From Lentisphaerota bacterium (GTDB lineage Bacteria > Verrucomicrobiota > Lentisphaeria > Victivallales > Victivallaceae), in the NCBI GenBank assembly GCA_015061745.1, contig SUWB01000001.1, forward strand, positions 62,001 through 126,000: a stretch of DNA of 64,000 nucleotides, written 5' to 3'. The notes beneath the pieces were generated by a model. That model was not told the origin of the DNA and made no database searches. It saw nothing but the letters and a program-made list of their open reading frames with translations. The translations under genes and the position numbers were made by a program. Positions 37,959 to 48,399 of the stretch are shown here, one piece after another. Position 1 is the first letter of the stretch. Each line of letters begins with the position of its first letter.

Positions 37959-39410
37959 ATGTTCCGCAACAAAAAAATCCTCATTTCCGGAGCACTTTTG
38001 GTTACGCTGGTCTTTTTTGTCTCCGGCACCTATCTGGTTCGTCCATTGTGGTTTGATGAAGCCCTGACGATCCAGAATTTTGCTTTGCTGCCTTCAGTCA
38101 AAAGCATTTACTTTAATTATACGATCCCCAACAATCAGCTGCTTTATACCATAATGCTCCACTTCTGGCTGAAACTCTATTCAGGAGTTTGTGCCATTGA
38201 TGACTGGATGCGCCTCCTTTCGCTGCTGCTGGCGGGAGTTACTTTGCTCTATACGTTCCGCCGTTTCCGGGTGACATACGGTTCCGGAGTTTTGGCAGTT
38301 GTTCTTATCTCTTTTTGCTGTGCCCCCCCCTTTCTGCTTCACGCAACGGCTTTGCGTGGATATATGGCAGGTGCTTGTTTTTCTGTCCTGACATTGGGGG
38401 CTGCCCTTGATTACGTTGCTCTGGGTCAAAAACGGGCGTGGATACGCTACTTTTTTTTCTCTCTTTGTGCAGTGGCAGTGCTGCCTTCTGATATGCTGGC
38501 ACTGGGAGCGGTCATTCTCTATGCCTTCCCGGGATGCGGCAAAAACTTCTGGAAAAACAAACGTTTTTATCTTCTCTGCCTGACACCTTTTATGGCTTTT
38601 GCTCTTTTTTATCTGCCCATTTTCAATCAATTGCTCACAGTTGCCAAAGTGGGAAGCAATGAGAGCTGGAAAGATCTTCCCGGCGTTCTTCAGGCGGTTT
38701 ATCTGCCTCAGCTTTTTACTTTTGCAATGCTTCTGCTGCCCGCTTCAGCGGCATTACTCTTTTTCCGCCGTGCCGGATTCAATATGCGGCGAACAAGCAG
38801 AGCCGGTATCTGGCTGCTGCCTCTGATTCCCATATTACTCTTTCCGGCTCCCCCTTTTCCCCGGGTATTTTTCCCGTTGTTTCCCTTTTTCGCCCTGCTT
38901 ACAGCGGCAGGAGTTCGTGATTTTACAGCTGTTTTTTGCAGATTACGCCGCCGTTTCAACCGTAAATCCTGGATAATTGGTTTAGTGATCCTGTCTCTCA
39001 GTTGGTGCTGTATCCAGCAGCATCAGCATATCATATCCGCTTTTTCCGGCCGTTGCGGCGGAGCAGGCAGAGATGATTTCTATTCGCCCTACTATCTCAG
39101 GCCCTCTCATCTGCCCGATGCCACTGCCAGAATGGCACTTGCCAATGACACTGTTCGGAACTCTGAGGGCTTTTATTTCACATTCAATGCCGATCCCTGG
39201 CCGTTAATGTTCTATTTGCGTCTCAACGGTTCCGGAGATAAACTGTTTCTTTTTGACGGTCCCCGGGGAATGGTCAACGAACTGCCCTCAGCTTGTACAG
39301 TGATCCTTAAAGCTGACGAATCGCAAACCGCCCTTGCAAAGCGTTTTCCCGGTAAATGGAAAAAACTTTTCAGCAATGTCAATCATCAGGTTTGGAGTTA
39401 TTCATTATGA
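37959..39410 (+). CDS. polytopic membrane protein, GT39/ArnT-like glycosyltransferase family
   Basis: Multiple TM segments; LWFDEALTIQNF motif near the N-terminus. Confidence 0.6.
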   Translation: MFRNKKILISGALLVTLVFFVSGTYLVRPLWFDEALTIQNFALLPSVKSIYFNYTIPNNQLLYTIMLHFWLKLYSGVCAIDDWMRLLSLLLAGVTLLYTFRRFRVTYGSGVLAVVLISFCCAPPFLLHATALRGYMAGACFSVLTLGAALDYVALGQKRAWIRYFFFSLCAVAVLPSDMLALGAVILYAFPGCGKNFWKNKRFYLLCLTPFMAFALFYLPIFNQLLTVAKVGSNESWKDLPGVLQAVYLPQLFTFAMLLLPASAALLFFRRAGFNMRRTSRAGIWLLPLIPILLFPAPPFPRVFFPLFPFFALLTAAGVRDFTAVFCRLRRRFNRKSWIIGLVILSLSWCCIQQHQHIISAFSGRCGGAGRDDFYSPYYLRPSHLPDATARMALANDTVRNSEGFYFTFNADPWPLMFYLRLNGSGDKLFLFDGPRGMVNELPSACTVILKADESQTALAKRFPGKWKKLFSNVNHQVWSYSL

Positions 39411-40291
39411 TTATCGTCATTATGGGTCCAACAGCTTCCGGGAAAAGCCGTCTTGCCTTGGAAACTGCTCAAAAAATCAACGGTGAAATCGTTTCTTTTG
39501 ACTCAATGCAGGTCTACCGGGGCCTTGAAATCGGTACCGCCCAGCCGACGGCGGCTGAACGGCAGATGATCCCTCATCATCTGGTGGGGATTTATGATAT
39601 TCATCAGCGTTTGGATGTGTACACCTTTACTGAACTTGCAGAAAAAGCTGTTCAGGATATTCTTCAAAGGGGAAAGGTGCCCATTCTTGCCGGGGGTACA
39701 GGAATGTATCTGCGTTCCTTCCTCTACGGTATGGACGATATGCCCGGAGACAGAAAAATCCGGGCAGAACTGGATGAGCTCTATGATGCGCCTGAAAAAG
39801 AACCTGCATTGCACGCCCGGATGGCAGAACTTGACCCTGCTGTGCTGGAAAAATGGCGGGATTGCCGCAGACGTCTGATACGGGCTTTGGAAGTAAAATT
39901 AGTCTCAGGAAAGTCCATTCTTGAACTTCAGCAAAACCTTGACCGCAAACTCCGGTACGATATTCAGGCCTTCAAACTGGATCTTGAACCGGAAGTTCTG
40001 AACCAAAAAATTGCCGCCCGGACAGAAGTAATGCTCAACGAAGGCTGGATAGAAGAAGCTGAAGCTGCCATAAAAGCCGGATTGCTTGAAACTCCGACAG
40101 CACATCAGGCTCTCGGATATAAGCTTATCGCAAGTTACCTCAACGGTGAATTTTCTCTTGCAGTTTTGAAAGAAAAACTGATTATCGCCACCCGGCAATA
40201 TGCCAGACGGCAGCGCACCTGGTTCCGGCATCAGCATCCGGAAGCTCAATCAGTTACTTCCCCAGAATCTCCGCTGCCAATCGTTCATTGA
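39407..40291 (+). CDS. miaA: tRNA dimethylallyltransferase
   Basis: IVIMGPTASGKSRLALE, SFDSMQVYRGLEIGTAQPT, PHHLVGI, VPILAGGTGMYLRSFLYG. Confidence 0.95.
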   Translation: MIIVIMGPTASGKSRLALETAQKINGEIVSFDSMQVYRGLEIGTAQPTAAERQMIPHHLVGIYDIHQRLDVYTFTELAEKAVQDILQRGKVPILAGGTGMYLRSFLYGMDDMPGDRKIRAELDELYDAPEKEPALHARMAELDPAVLEKWRDCRRRLIRALEVKLVSGKSILELQQNLDRKLRYDIQAFKLDLEPEVLNQKIAARTEVMLNEGWIEEAEAAIKAGLLETPTAHQALGYKLIASYLNGEFSLAVLKEKLIIATRQYARRQRTWFRHQHPEAQSVTSPESPLPIVH

Positions 40292-41069
40292 TCACGGGGA
40301 GTCCCAATTCACGGGCCCACCCTTCGATTTCAGGCACAGCCCGCCATAATGCACTGGGCGTATGGGCATCGGAACTGCAAACGACCTCTATGCCTCCTGT
40401 TTCAGCAACAAGTTCCCAGAATTGTCTGATGGGATAACGCTGACGGATCAGGCCGTCTGAAGCTGTAACAGGCTGTTTTCTGATGCCGTAAGCATTGATC
40501 TCCAAGGGCACTTTCAGGGCCTTGGCCGCTTCAATAATATCTTTTGAAGCAGCCTTACTTTCAGGAGTCCACGGACAGCCGTAGGCAAAAAACAGATCGG
40601 GATGAGCAAAAAATATCCCAAGTCTGCTTTCCATAAGTTTTATACTTTGTTCTGCAATGATCTTGAGTGCAGCAGGATCGGAAACAGACGGGAATTGCAC
40701 ATTCTTTCCATCAAGCCACATATAGTGATTTGAAGCGATCATATAATCCAATTTATGGATTTCCTTCAATTCCTTCTGGTAGTTCATCAATTCAGGGATA
40801 TATTCCCCTTCAAGAGCCCTGAGAACACTTATTTCAGGAAATTTCTGCTGTGCCTCATCCAATTCGGCCCACAATTCCCCCAGCAGTTCTCCCCGCATAC
40901 GGCTTTTGCACAAAAGTCCGTTGGGCAAAGGAACGTGCTCACTGAATCCCAGTACAGCAAACTTTTCCTTTTCCGCCCACACCATATAATCCGCAATATT
41001 TCCGGCACCGTGACGGCAGCGGTAGGTGTGAGTATGCAGATTGACTTTTCCATCAAACAGGGGATTCAT
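40254..41069 (-). CDS. histidinol-phosphatase-like PHP protein
   Basis: VNLHTHTYRCRHGAGNIADYMVWA, VLGFSEH, GSDAHTPS-like SSDAHTPSALW; start at internal Met behind GAGG. Confidence 0.8.
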   Translation of the reverse strand: MNPLFDGKVNLHTHTYRCRHGAGNIADYMVWAEKEKFAVLGFSEHVPLPNGLLCKSRMRGELLGELWAELDEAQQKFPEISVLRALEGEYIPELMNYQKELKEIHKLDYMIASNHYMWLDGKNVQFPSVSDPAALKIIAEQSIKLMESRLGIFFAHPDLFFAYGCPWTPESKAASKDIIEAAKALKVPLEINAYGIRKQPVTASDGLIRQRYPIRQFWELVAETGGIEVVCSSDAHTPSALWRAVPEIEGWARELGLPVINERLAAEILGK

Positions 41070-41099
41070 TTTTTCCTCAACTTTCAACAACAGGGGTAA

Positions 41100-42278
41100 T
41101 TATTTTTTCTTCCGCATAACAGCAGCAAAAGCTCCGTCTGTTTCCAGATCCGGGATAAGCTGCCGCTGTGAAACAAGGGAAAGCTCGGGATGTTTTTCAA
41201 GAAAATCACTTACCTGAAGTACATTTTCTTCGGGTTCAATCGAACAAGTACTGTAAATCAGCAAACCACCGGGAGCGACCCGTGCGCAAACCGATTCCAT
41301 AATCTCCCTCTGAATCTTGACCAGCTCCTCCATCTTAGCTGCGGAAAAGTTCCACAAGGCATCGGGACGGCGGCGGAACACGCCGGTATTGGAACAGGGA
41401 ACATCAGCTAAAACCAAGTCATAACTTCCCGCAAGCTCCTCCGGCAATGCCACAATAACATCGGCTTTAATACCGCGGCTTTCAAGATTCTGCCGGGTCA
41501 GTTTCTGCCGGTTGCGGGAACGGTCAGCAGCCACGATCCGGGCCGTTACAGGGAGTAATTCAGCCAACATCAAAGTCTTTCCGCCCGGAGCAGCACACAC
41601 ATCAAGAGCCTTGTGGACTCCCGACAGGTCAAGATCCTGAAAGATCAGAGAAGTAGCGGGATCCTGTATATAAATATGATTTTCTTTGAAAGGAACGCTG
41701 TTCAGCACCTCAGCGGCATTACCTTTGAAAAACCGGAACGCCGGACTGGAAACGGCTTCTGCCTGTACTCCCTCAAGCTCCCATTCCTTCTCAAGCCTGA
41801 AAGTAAAATCAGCCCCTTTCAAAAAGGCATCAGCCAATCGGGAAAGTTCCGGCCGGTGTTTCCATTTTTTCAATATCTGCTCAGGAAAAACCTCTTGAGG
41901 AGTATTTCCAAATTCCGCTCCTGCGGCAATAATGCGGCGCAAAACAGCATTGACAAATTTGTCGGCTTTGTATCTTTTAGCTTCAGTTACGGCAATATTT
42001 ACGGCAGATTGAGCCGCAATGGCACGCTGAAAGAAAACCTGTGTCACCACGCTTTGAAGCAATGCCTGAACAGCAGGCAGCGGGGGACGCTGAATACGCT
42101 GCTGCAAAAGAGCATCAACAGCCTTACGTCTGCGAAAAAAAGTCAGTACCAAATGCCCAATCGACCTGCGGTAAGCCGGGTCGATCTTTTCCATTTCCTC
42201 ATCCAGGACAGCTTTGTTTGAAGTCACAGCTTCAATCAGGGCAGCCGCCCCGCGCAATATTCTTCCTGAGTCGTGCAT
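41100..42278 (-). CDS. rsmB: 16S rRNA m5C967 methyltransferase RsmB-like
   Basis: NusB-like N-term; LDVCAAPGGKTLMLAELL, DVPCSNTGVFRRRPDALW, IYSTCSIEPEENVLQV. Confidence 0.88.
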   Translation of the reverse strand: MHDSGRILRGAAALIEAVTSNKAVLDEEMEKIDPAYRRSIGHLVLTFFRRRKAVDALLQQRIQRPPLPAVQALLQSVVTQVFFQRAIAAQSAVNIAVTEAKRYKADKFVNAVLRRIIAAGAEFGNTPQEVFPEQILKKWKHRPELSRLADAFLKGADFTFRLEKEWELEGVQAEAVSSPAFRFFKGNAAEVLNSVPFKENHIYIQDPATSLIFQDLDLSGVHKALDVCAAPGGKTLMLAELLPVTARIVAADRSRNRQKLTRQNLESRGIKADVIVALPEELAGSYDLVLADVPCSNTGVFRRRPDALWNFSAAKMEELVKIQREIMESVCARVAPGGLLIYSTCSIEPEENVLQVSDFLEKHPELSLVSQRQLIPDLETDGAFAAVMRKKK

Positions 42279-43252
42279 CAGTCACCGAGATATTTACCGG
42301 GAATAAGGTAATTGACAACGTAATCTCTGATTGCCTCTTGCAGAGACATAATTTCTTTATCAAAGCCGGTGCTGTAAAATTTCCCCATTTCCGCTTTGGT
42401 ATAATATTGATAACGGTCTCTCAAATGGTCGGGCATATCAATATACTCAATGTTGACCTCTTTGCCAAGAGCATCAAAAACAGCTTTGCCGAGAGAGTTC
42501 CAAGTCTCTGCCTTGCCGCTGCCGATATTGTAAAGCCCGCAGGCTTTGGAAGTACCGAAAAGGTGAAGCACCATTTCAACGGCATCTTTGACATACAGGA
42601 AATCCCGCATAAATTCACCGTCGGCGTACTCCTTGTTGTAGGACTTGAAAAGTTTAAGTTTTCCGCATTCGGTAATCTGCTCAAATGCTCTCAGCACCAC
42701 ACTGCGCATCTCAGCTTTATGTCTTTCATTAGGTCCGTAAACATTGGAAAACTTACATCCGACAAGCTGTTTGAGCCAGTTGCGCCGTCTGGCATAAAGG
42801 TCGAACATCTGCTTGGAGTAACCATACATATTCATAGGCCGGAGTTCTTCGATCCGGTCATCATCATCCACATATCCTTTGCTGCCGTCGCCATAGGTGG
42901 CACAGCTTGAGGCATAGACCATACGGATACCTTTGGAGATGCAGTATTCAGCCAATTCGGCCGTATAACGGAAATTGTTGTCGATCAGGTAACTGGCATC
43001 TCTTTCTGTGGTGGAAGAACAGGCACCCAAATGAAAAACGCCTTCAATATTTCCGCCGAAAGCTCCGCTGCGGAGTTTCTCTCTGAAAACCTCTTTTTCC
43101 AAATAATCATCGTACGCAAGAGGGGCAAGATTTTTCCATTTGTCAGAACATCCGAGGTGATCCACCACCAATATTTCGCTGATCCCTCTCAAGTTGAGAG
43201 CCGCAACAACTGCACTGCCGATAAGGCCGGCACCACCGGTTACAATGTACAT
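42278..43252 (-). CDS. hldD: ADP-L-glycero-D-manno-heptose 6-epimerase
   Basis: MYIVTGGAGLIGSAVVAALN, VFHLGACSSTTERDASYL, YGYSKQMFDLYAR, KFSNVYGPNERHK. Confidence 0.88.
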   Translation of the reverse strand: MYIVTGGAGLIGSAVVAALNLRGISEILVVDHLGCSDKWKNLAPLAYDDYLEKEVFREKLRSGAFGGNIEGVFHLGACSSTTERDASYLIDNNFRYTAELAEYCISKGIRMVYASSCATYGDGSKGYVDDDDRIEELRPMNMYGYSKQMFDLYARRRNWLKQLVGCKFSNVYGPNERHKAEMRSVVLRAFEQITECGKLKLFKSYNKEYADGEFMRDFLYVKDAVEMVLHLFGTSKACGLYNIGSGKAETWNSLGKAVFDALGKEVNIEYIDMPDHLRDRYQYYTKAEMGKFYSTGFDKEIMSLQEAIRDYVVNYLIPGKYLGD

Positions 43253-43267
43253 AGCAAAAACTCCTTT

Positions 43268-45850
43268 TTACAATCCGCCGCCATTGCCAAAAGTGAATGC
43301 AGAAGCAAGCACCCCATTGGAATGCTGCATAATGGGGGTATCAAGTCCGGTAAAACGGAAGGCAACGGAAAATTCCGTTTCCCATTCCTTATCCGAATTT
43401 CCATCATCGTTATACTCCAGCCCTGCAGTCAGCGTCAATTCAAAACAATGGAAAATCCGTCTCAACACCAGACGATAGTAATCCACATTGCCATCTCTGA
43501 AATCATAGGCCATAAAAAATCCGGCAAAAGTTCTGTCATCAAATGTCAGGGGCACCTGAACTCCCAAAGTACAACTTTCTTCATAGCTGTTCCAATCCCG
43601 TTTGAACCAGCGGGTACTGTCCAGCGCAGTCAGAGTGGACCCCATAGAATAGGGGTTGCGTCCCTTATAGGGGCGGTCATAACTGTAGCTGAAAGAAAAC
43701 ACTACATTTTGAACAGGCGAATACTTCAAACTCACATCCCAGCTGTTGATCCACTTCAAATCAATACCGGAATAGCCATCAGCGTCACGATACCGTGCGG
43801 GCAATTCTTCATTATTACCTCCTGTATCGATCAACAGCCGGGTCGAAAGAGACAACCCTTTGATCGGTGTCCAGGCGAGGATCGTACAGAAGTCCCCCAA
43901 TTGACTTACGTCTTCATCTGAAGATGTGTAAAGATCAATAAAATTTTCCATTCTGAACCAATCCCGCAAAGAATTGCCGGCACGGGTCTGCAGCCGATTC
44001 TCCACTCCCAAACGGAAAAAACTCTGTTTTTCAATGCGGTCGACTTCGTCAAAATAATAAATCTTTTCCTTAGCGAGCGTCGGTTTACTCACAAAGGTAT
44101 AATTCACATAGGGTCTCATAACGTGCCGCAATCCATCGAGGCGCAGCAGAGAACTTCTGACATTTGCCCAGGTATTATGGACTTTGGTGGAAAGTTCAAA
44201 TCCCAGTTCGCCTGCAAGACGGACTTTGGAACCGCCATCATCATCATAATTCTGGAATTTGCGTTTCTTCAAGTTTGTTGTAGCAGCGGCGTTAAACATA
44301 TTAACAAGATCATCTTCTGTAACATCCGTATCAGAAGTTCGGGAATAAGCCGTCAGCTTGAATCCGGCACGGGGAGTCAGAGTAAAATAAGGGGTTCTCA
44401 AAGGCAGATACAGAAAATGAGTCGTATCAAGTCTGAATGCTTCATAGTCGTGGAGCTTGCTGCCGGGATCCCCTTTGATTTTCTTGTCAAACTCGATCCA
44501 CTTCATTTCATAATAACCGGCTTTCAGGTCTCCCTGATAATAAAGCGGAGTGTTCAAGATCTGCTGTCTTTGTCCGAGCAAAGTAAACTCAGGCATTTTT
44601 TCGACAGTTGTATATGTTCTCATCAGCTGCGGACGGAAATAGAATGCGGCCGAAAGGTGATCGAACTGATGTTCAAGTGAAAAGTAGGTCGCCGGCTCAG
44701 GATCACTGGTAAATTTCCCATAATAAAAATCTCTGAGAAAATAAGGGTCACTTGAGTAATCAACAACACCGCGAAAATCAAGCCGGGGCGTAATATGACT
44801 CAAATTAGTGAGCCTGAAATTGAACCGTTCGTGGGGAACATCAATCCGGTAATCATCATAATTTTCAGAACCGTAAGGATCCGTATCGTAAATTGTATAG
44901 ACAAAAAATTCTGTCGTACTGTTTTCTGTGGCAAAAGTACCGCTTGCGCCCCCTCCGATGCCGCGCTCGGAATATCCGTCAAGAACGACTTTTACTTTGG
45001 ACAAAGGGTATTCAGAAAAAACGAACCGCTTGTAGGCAGAGAAAAAGTATCCGAAATCCCCGTTTTTTCCAATTTTCAACCCAAAGATTCCCGGATCTTC
45101 ATCCCTGGGTTTCCACACTACGGGCAGATAAAACACGGGTAATCCGTACACTTTAACGATTCCGTGCAGCATAGTAATTGTGTGATCGTCAAAGTCACGG
45201 TCCATATTTTTTGAACCATACAACCCGGTTTTGTGGGGAGTCAGCCGAATCTTGTGAGCTCCGAAAGAGTAATGAGCATTATCAGAGGTCAAATAAGAAC
45301 AACTGCTGACTTCGCCATTGGTCAATTCAAGCACACCATCCGGGAGCCGTTCTCCTGAATCTGCACGGCAGACAATGGAACTTGTTTTCACCCGCGGCTG
45401 CTCAAAACGGAAATATCCGCTTTTTGTATTACCGACAATCGTCTGAGCACTGACAGACTCATAAATATACTCAGCCCTGACAGCAAGCCGGCGTTCACCG
45501 AATATATCTCCGGTAACGCCCTCGACCGTCACAATGATATCATTTCTCTTTTCCAACTCAGCAAGCTTCTTCACCGGAATGGTCATAGAGGTCACTTTCC
45601 AGCGAAGCAAGCGGCAGTTGCCCCGTGCTTCCAAATCCCCCAATGCAGGGTTGATCACAGCCCGGTCACAACTCAGAACAAAGTCTTTATATTTCACAGA
45701 CACCTTGCCGCTCAGCACATAGTTGCCGCCGACAACACTCCACTTGTCTGCCTTGATATGCCTGAGGGCAGCAAGACTGGAAAACTCTGCACTGCAAAGC
45801 GTAAATGCTGCGCTTAATACCAGCAGCGATATCCATAAAGACCGTTTCAT
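43268..45850 (-). CDS. LptD/OstA-like outer membrane LPS-assembly protein
   Basis: Signal peptide, OstA-like N-term (YVLSGKVSVKYKDFVLSCDRAVINPALGDLEARGN), LPVFYLPVVWKP, beta-barrel C-term. Confidence 0.75.
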   Translation of the reverse strand: MKRSLWISLLVLSAAFTLCSAEFSSLAALRHIKADKWSVVGGNYVLSGKVSVKYKDFVLSCDRAVINPALGDLEARGNCRLLRWKVTSMTIPVKKLAELEKRNDIIVTVEGVTGDIFGERRLAVRAEYIYESVSAQTIVGNTKSGYFRFEQPRVKTSSIVCRADSGERLPDGVLELTNGEVSSCSYLTSDNAHYSFGAHKIRLTPHKTGLYGSKNMDRDFDDHTITMLHGIVKVYGLPVFYLPVVWKPRDEDPGIFGLKIGKNGDFGYFFSAYKRFVFSEYPLSKVKVVLDGYSERGIGGGASGTFATENSTTEFFVYTIYDTDPYGSENYDDYRIDVPHERFNFRLTNLSHITPRLDFRGVVDYSSDPYFLRDFYYGKFTSDPEPATYFSLEHQFDHLSAAFYFRPQLMRTYTTVEKMPEFTLLGQRQQILNTPLYYQGDLKAGYYEMKWIEFDKKIKGDPGSKLHDYEAFRLDTTHFLYLPLRTPYFTLTPRAGFKLTAYSRTSDTDVTEDDLVNMFNAAATTNLKKRKFQNYDDDGGSKVRLAGELGFELSTKVHNTWANVRSSLLRLDGLRHVMRPYVNYTFVSKPTLAKEKIYYFDEVDRIEKQSFFRLGVENRLQTRAGNSLRDWFRMENFIDLYTSSDEDVSQLGDFCTILAWTPIKGLSLSTRLLIDTGGNNEELPARYRDADGYSGIDLKWINSWDVSLKYSPVQNVVFSFSYSYDRPYKGRNPYSMGSTLTALDSTRWFKRDWNSYEESCTLGVQVPLTFDDRTFAGFFMAYDFRDGNVDYYRLVLRRIFHCFELTLTAGLEYNDDGNSDKEWETEFSVAFRFTGLDTPIMQHSNGVLASAFTFGNGGGL

Positions 45851-46675
45851 TTAATTCAGCCCCCTGCCTTCCGTCTTGAACCACACCTCAAGCCGGGACT
45901 GGATAAATTCAATAGTTTTCTGCAGCTGCTCCTGTCCGTTGCCGGTAACTTCCATTGCCGGTCCGAATTCAAACCAGGTATGACGTCCGGGATGAACAGG
46001 CCCCAAGTCGCGGAATATTCCTTTTCCCTGGGTCAGGAAGTCGGTTTTCAAAGCAAAAGGAACGATGGGAACTCCGGCGGATTTTGCAATCTTGACACCG
46101 AGAGAATTGAACTTTTCAGGGTCCAGCACCGCTGTACGGGTGGACTGGGGAAAAACAATGATCGACTTTCCTTCACTCAAAAGTCTTTTTCCTTCAGAAA
46201 GAACCACTTTTAAGTCCTCACGGGGATTCTTGCGTTCAACAGGAATATTGCCGATCGCCTTGAGGATATCCCTGAAATAGGGAACCTTCATAAGGGAAGA
46301 CTTGACAACAAAAGCAAAGTCAACATACTCTCTGGCAACAGCGTGGAACACACCGGTCTCAAGCAAACTCATATGATTGCCCATAAGCACAACCGGTCTG
46401 CCGTTAAGAGCTCTCAAATGTTCGCGTCCTCTGACGTGGACACAGCTGCCGCACCGTTCAGTCAGACGTAAATTGATACTGGACATCCAAATCTGCTCCG
46501 GTCCTCCGAGTTCTCCACGCTGCCCCAATCTGCCGCAACGGCAGAAAACGCCAAAGTTGACCGCATAGAAATACCAACGGCTGTTGAACATCAGTTTAAA
46601 AAGTTTGGACTGGGGCAAATCCGCAGGTGTATCGTAAGAATCCAACCCCGGCATAATCTCAAATCTACTGTTCAT
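45851..46675 (-). CDS. 1-acyl-sn-glycerol-3-phosphate acyltransferase family (PlsC)
   Basis: GNHMSLLET, PVERKNPREDL, IVFPQSTRT motifs. Confidence 0.85.
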   Translation of the reverse strand: MNSRFEIMPGLDSYDTPADLPQSKLFKLMFNSRWYFYAVNFGVFCRCGRLGQRGELGGPEQIWMSSINLRLTERCGSCVHVRGREHLRALNGRPVVLMGNHMSLLETGVFHAVAREYVDFAFVVKSSLMKVPYFRDILKAIGNIPVERKNPREDLKVVLSEGKRLLSEGKSIIVFPQSTRTAVLDPEKFNSLGVKIAKSAGVPIVPFALKTDFLTQGKGIFRDLGPVHPGRHTWFEFGPAMEVTGNGQEQLQKTIEFIQSRLEVWFKTEGRGLN

Positions 46676-46723
46676 CGCACTCCCCTAAACCATTTGTTAA
46701 AAGTCATATACTGTACGCCATAT

Positions 46724-46752
46724 AATATAGCACACAACATTAATTTTTTCCA
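46724..46752 (-). promoter_or_regulatory. promoter of acyltransferase gene
   Basis: Minus strand TGGAAA - 17 nt ending GTGC - TATATT. Confidence 0.5.
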
Positions 46753-46823
46753 GTCATTCCCGTTAAAAAGGCCTCAAAACACTATTTAAGTTCTTTGTTT
46801 CCCCCGGCACCTTGATTCCGGAC

Positions 46824-47528
46824 TCATTCTTCCAGGAACAGCCTTTCCGGAAACCAGGGATCACTCTGTCTCAAATGTCCCAGATAAATATAAGCGACAT
46901 TACCGTCTGCACCTGTTACCGGCTTGAACATTTCACGCATATCATTGATGTAAAATCTTCCGCCGGAACTATCTCCAATGACCTCACACAGCCGTCCGGC
47001 CAGCCGGGCCGCAGCAATCCGGTCCGTCACTCTGGAAAGCGGGATCCGCCGGAAACAATTTTCTCTGACTTGAATTTCAAACCGTATATCCTTACCTCCG
47101 GCCGCCAATACATAAGGGATTCCCATCATACAATTTGTCCATTCATCTCCCGCTTTGAGGGGATTACCTTCCATATCCTCAGCCCGTCCTGAAATATACA
47201 CCGTTTTCCCCGGTTCATCTTCGATCTGAAATATCAGTTCGGCCCGGTATTTTCCTGCAAGATAATATTTTCCTTCACCGCCTGCCGGTACGATCACCTG
47301 GCGGAATTCGTTGATATAAAAGGAACCTCCCGGAACTCCGCTGCAAGCTTCTTTGACCTCATTGACCATACGGACCAATTCAGGATGTTCTTTTGTCGTC
47401 GGAGTCCAATATTCGCCGTTACTGCTGTTATAGACGATTCCGACAACCCAGGAGCCTTTTTCAAATTTAACACTGTAACGGGCATCCCGGCGGACAGCCT
47501 GGGGACAATTACCGGTATAGATTATCAT
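46824..47528 (-). CDS. uncharacterised protein with two GG-x-F-x-IN modules
   Basis: GVPGGSFYINEFRQVIVP and GDSSGGRFYINDMREMFKP; AAGGAG Shine-Dalgarno. Confidence 0.7.
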   Translation of the reverse strand: MIIYTGNCPQAVRRDARYSVKFEKGSWVVGIVYNSSNGEYWTPTTKEHPELVRMVNEVKEACSGVPGGSFYINEFRQVIVPAGGEGKYYLAGKYRAELIFQIEDEPGKTVYISGRAEDMEGNPLKAGDEWTNCMMGIPYVLAAGGKDIRFEIQVRENCFRRIPLSRVTDRIAAARLAGRLCEVIGDSSGGRFYINDMREMFKPVTGADGNVAYIYLGHLRQSDPWFPERLFLEE

Positions 47529-47540
47529 TCTCTCAACTCC

Positions 47541-48371
47541 TTAATCAACGCTGTTGTACAATATTGACAGCTGCCAGGTCTGCCATCTGTCAAGGGATTC
47601 GCCCTGGTAAATGTAATAATATTCAAAATAATGGAATCTATCACGGCTTTCTCTATCCAGGAAATTCCTTTTTGCCTCAAGATCTTCCAACATATCGACC
47701 GCCTCATCTGAACCGTCTTCAAAGTCCATTGCATCAGGAAACCAGGAATAGAAATCAATTTTTCCGACACTGTAAACAGGCCCATATCCATTATTGCTTT
47801 TGACCAGTACGACGCCGTGGCAGTTGACCAAAAATGATATACCGCTGTGCCCCGGCCTTATTCTGCGGAGTCTTTCTATCAGGTCGGTATCCTGATAAGG
47901 GGAATATATTAAGATTTCTTCACCGGCCTGATTGTTGTACTTCAAATAGATTCTGTCGTTTCCGGACAAATGGAATTTTATTCCCAGATAAGGATAAGGC
48001 CAGATCCCGGTAACCGGGGAAGCCATAGAAAAGAGATTATTGTCCAAATCCCGAAAAACCATATCTCCTGTCCAGCGGCCGATCACCCGTGGAAAGTGTC
48101 CGACAAGAGGAACTATGACCCAACCGAATTCATTGATAACAAAACTCCCGCCTGCCCGTCCGGCAAACTTCAGTTTGCACCCATTGACAGCCCAGGCAAG
48201 ATCCTGCATTTCAGAACTCATCTCGGCCCGGCAGAGGATCCTGGAATACTCATCCTGCTGAACGACATTGATCTGTTCCTGTGAATCAACGTGAAAAACA
48301 GAAGTCTTCCCGTAAGGACGTTCGTAGTGTCCCCACCATTCGATACTCTGCGGCAACCCCTTGTATCCCAC
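47541..48371 (-). CDS. uncharacterised protein with two GG-x-F-x-IN-like modules, related to the downstream gene
   Basis: GRAGGSFVINEFGWVIVP and HSGISFLVNCHGVVLVK; GTG start behind GGAGG. Confidence 0.7.
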   Translation of the reverse strand: MGYKGLPQSIEWWGHYERPYGKTSVFHVDSQEQINVVQQDEYSRILCRAEMSSEMQDLAWAVNGCKLKFAGRAGGSFVINEFGWVIVPLVGHFPRVIGRWTGDMVFRDLDNNLFSMASPVTGIWPYPYLGIKFHLSGNDRIYLKYNNQAGEEILIYSPYQDTDLIERLRRIRPGHSGISFLVNCHGVVLVKSNNGYGPVYSVGKIDFYSWFPDAMDFEDGSDEAVDMLEDLEAKRNFLDRESRDRFHYFEYYYIYQGESLDRWQTWQLSILYNSVD

Positions 48372-48399
48372 ACTCCACCTCCAGTTCGTTTACAGAAAC

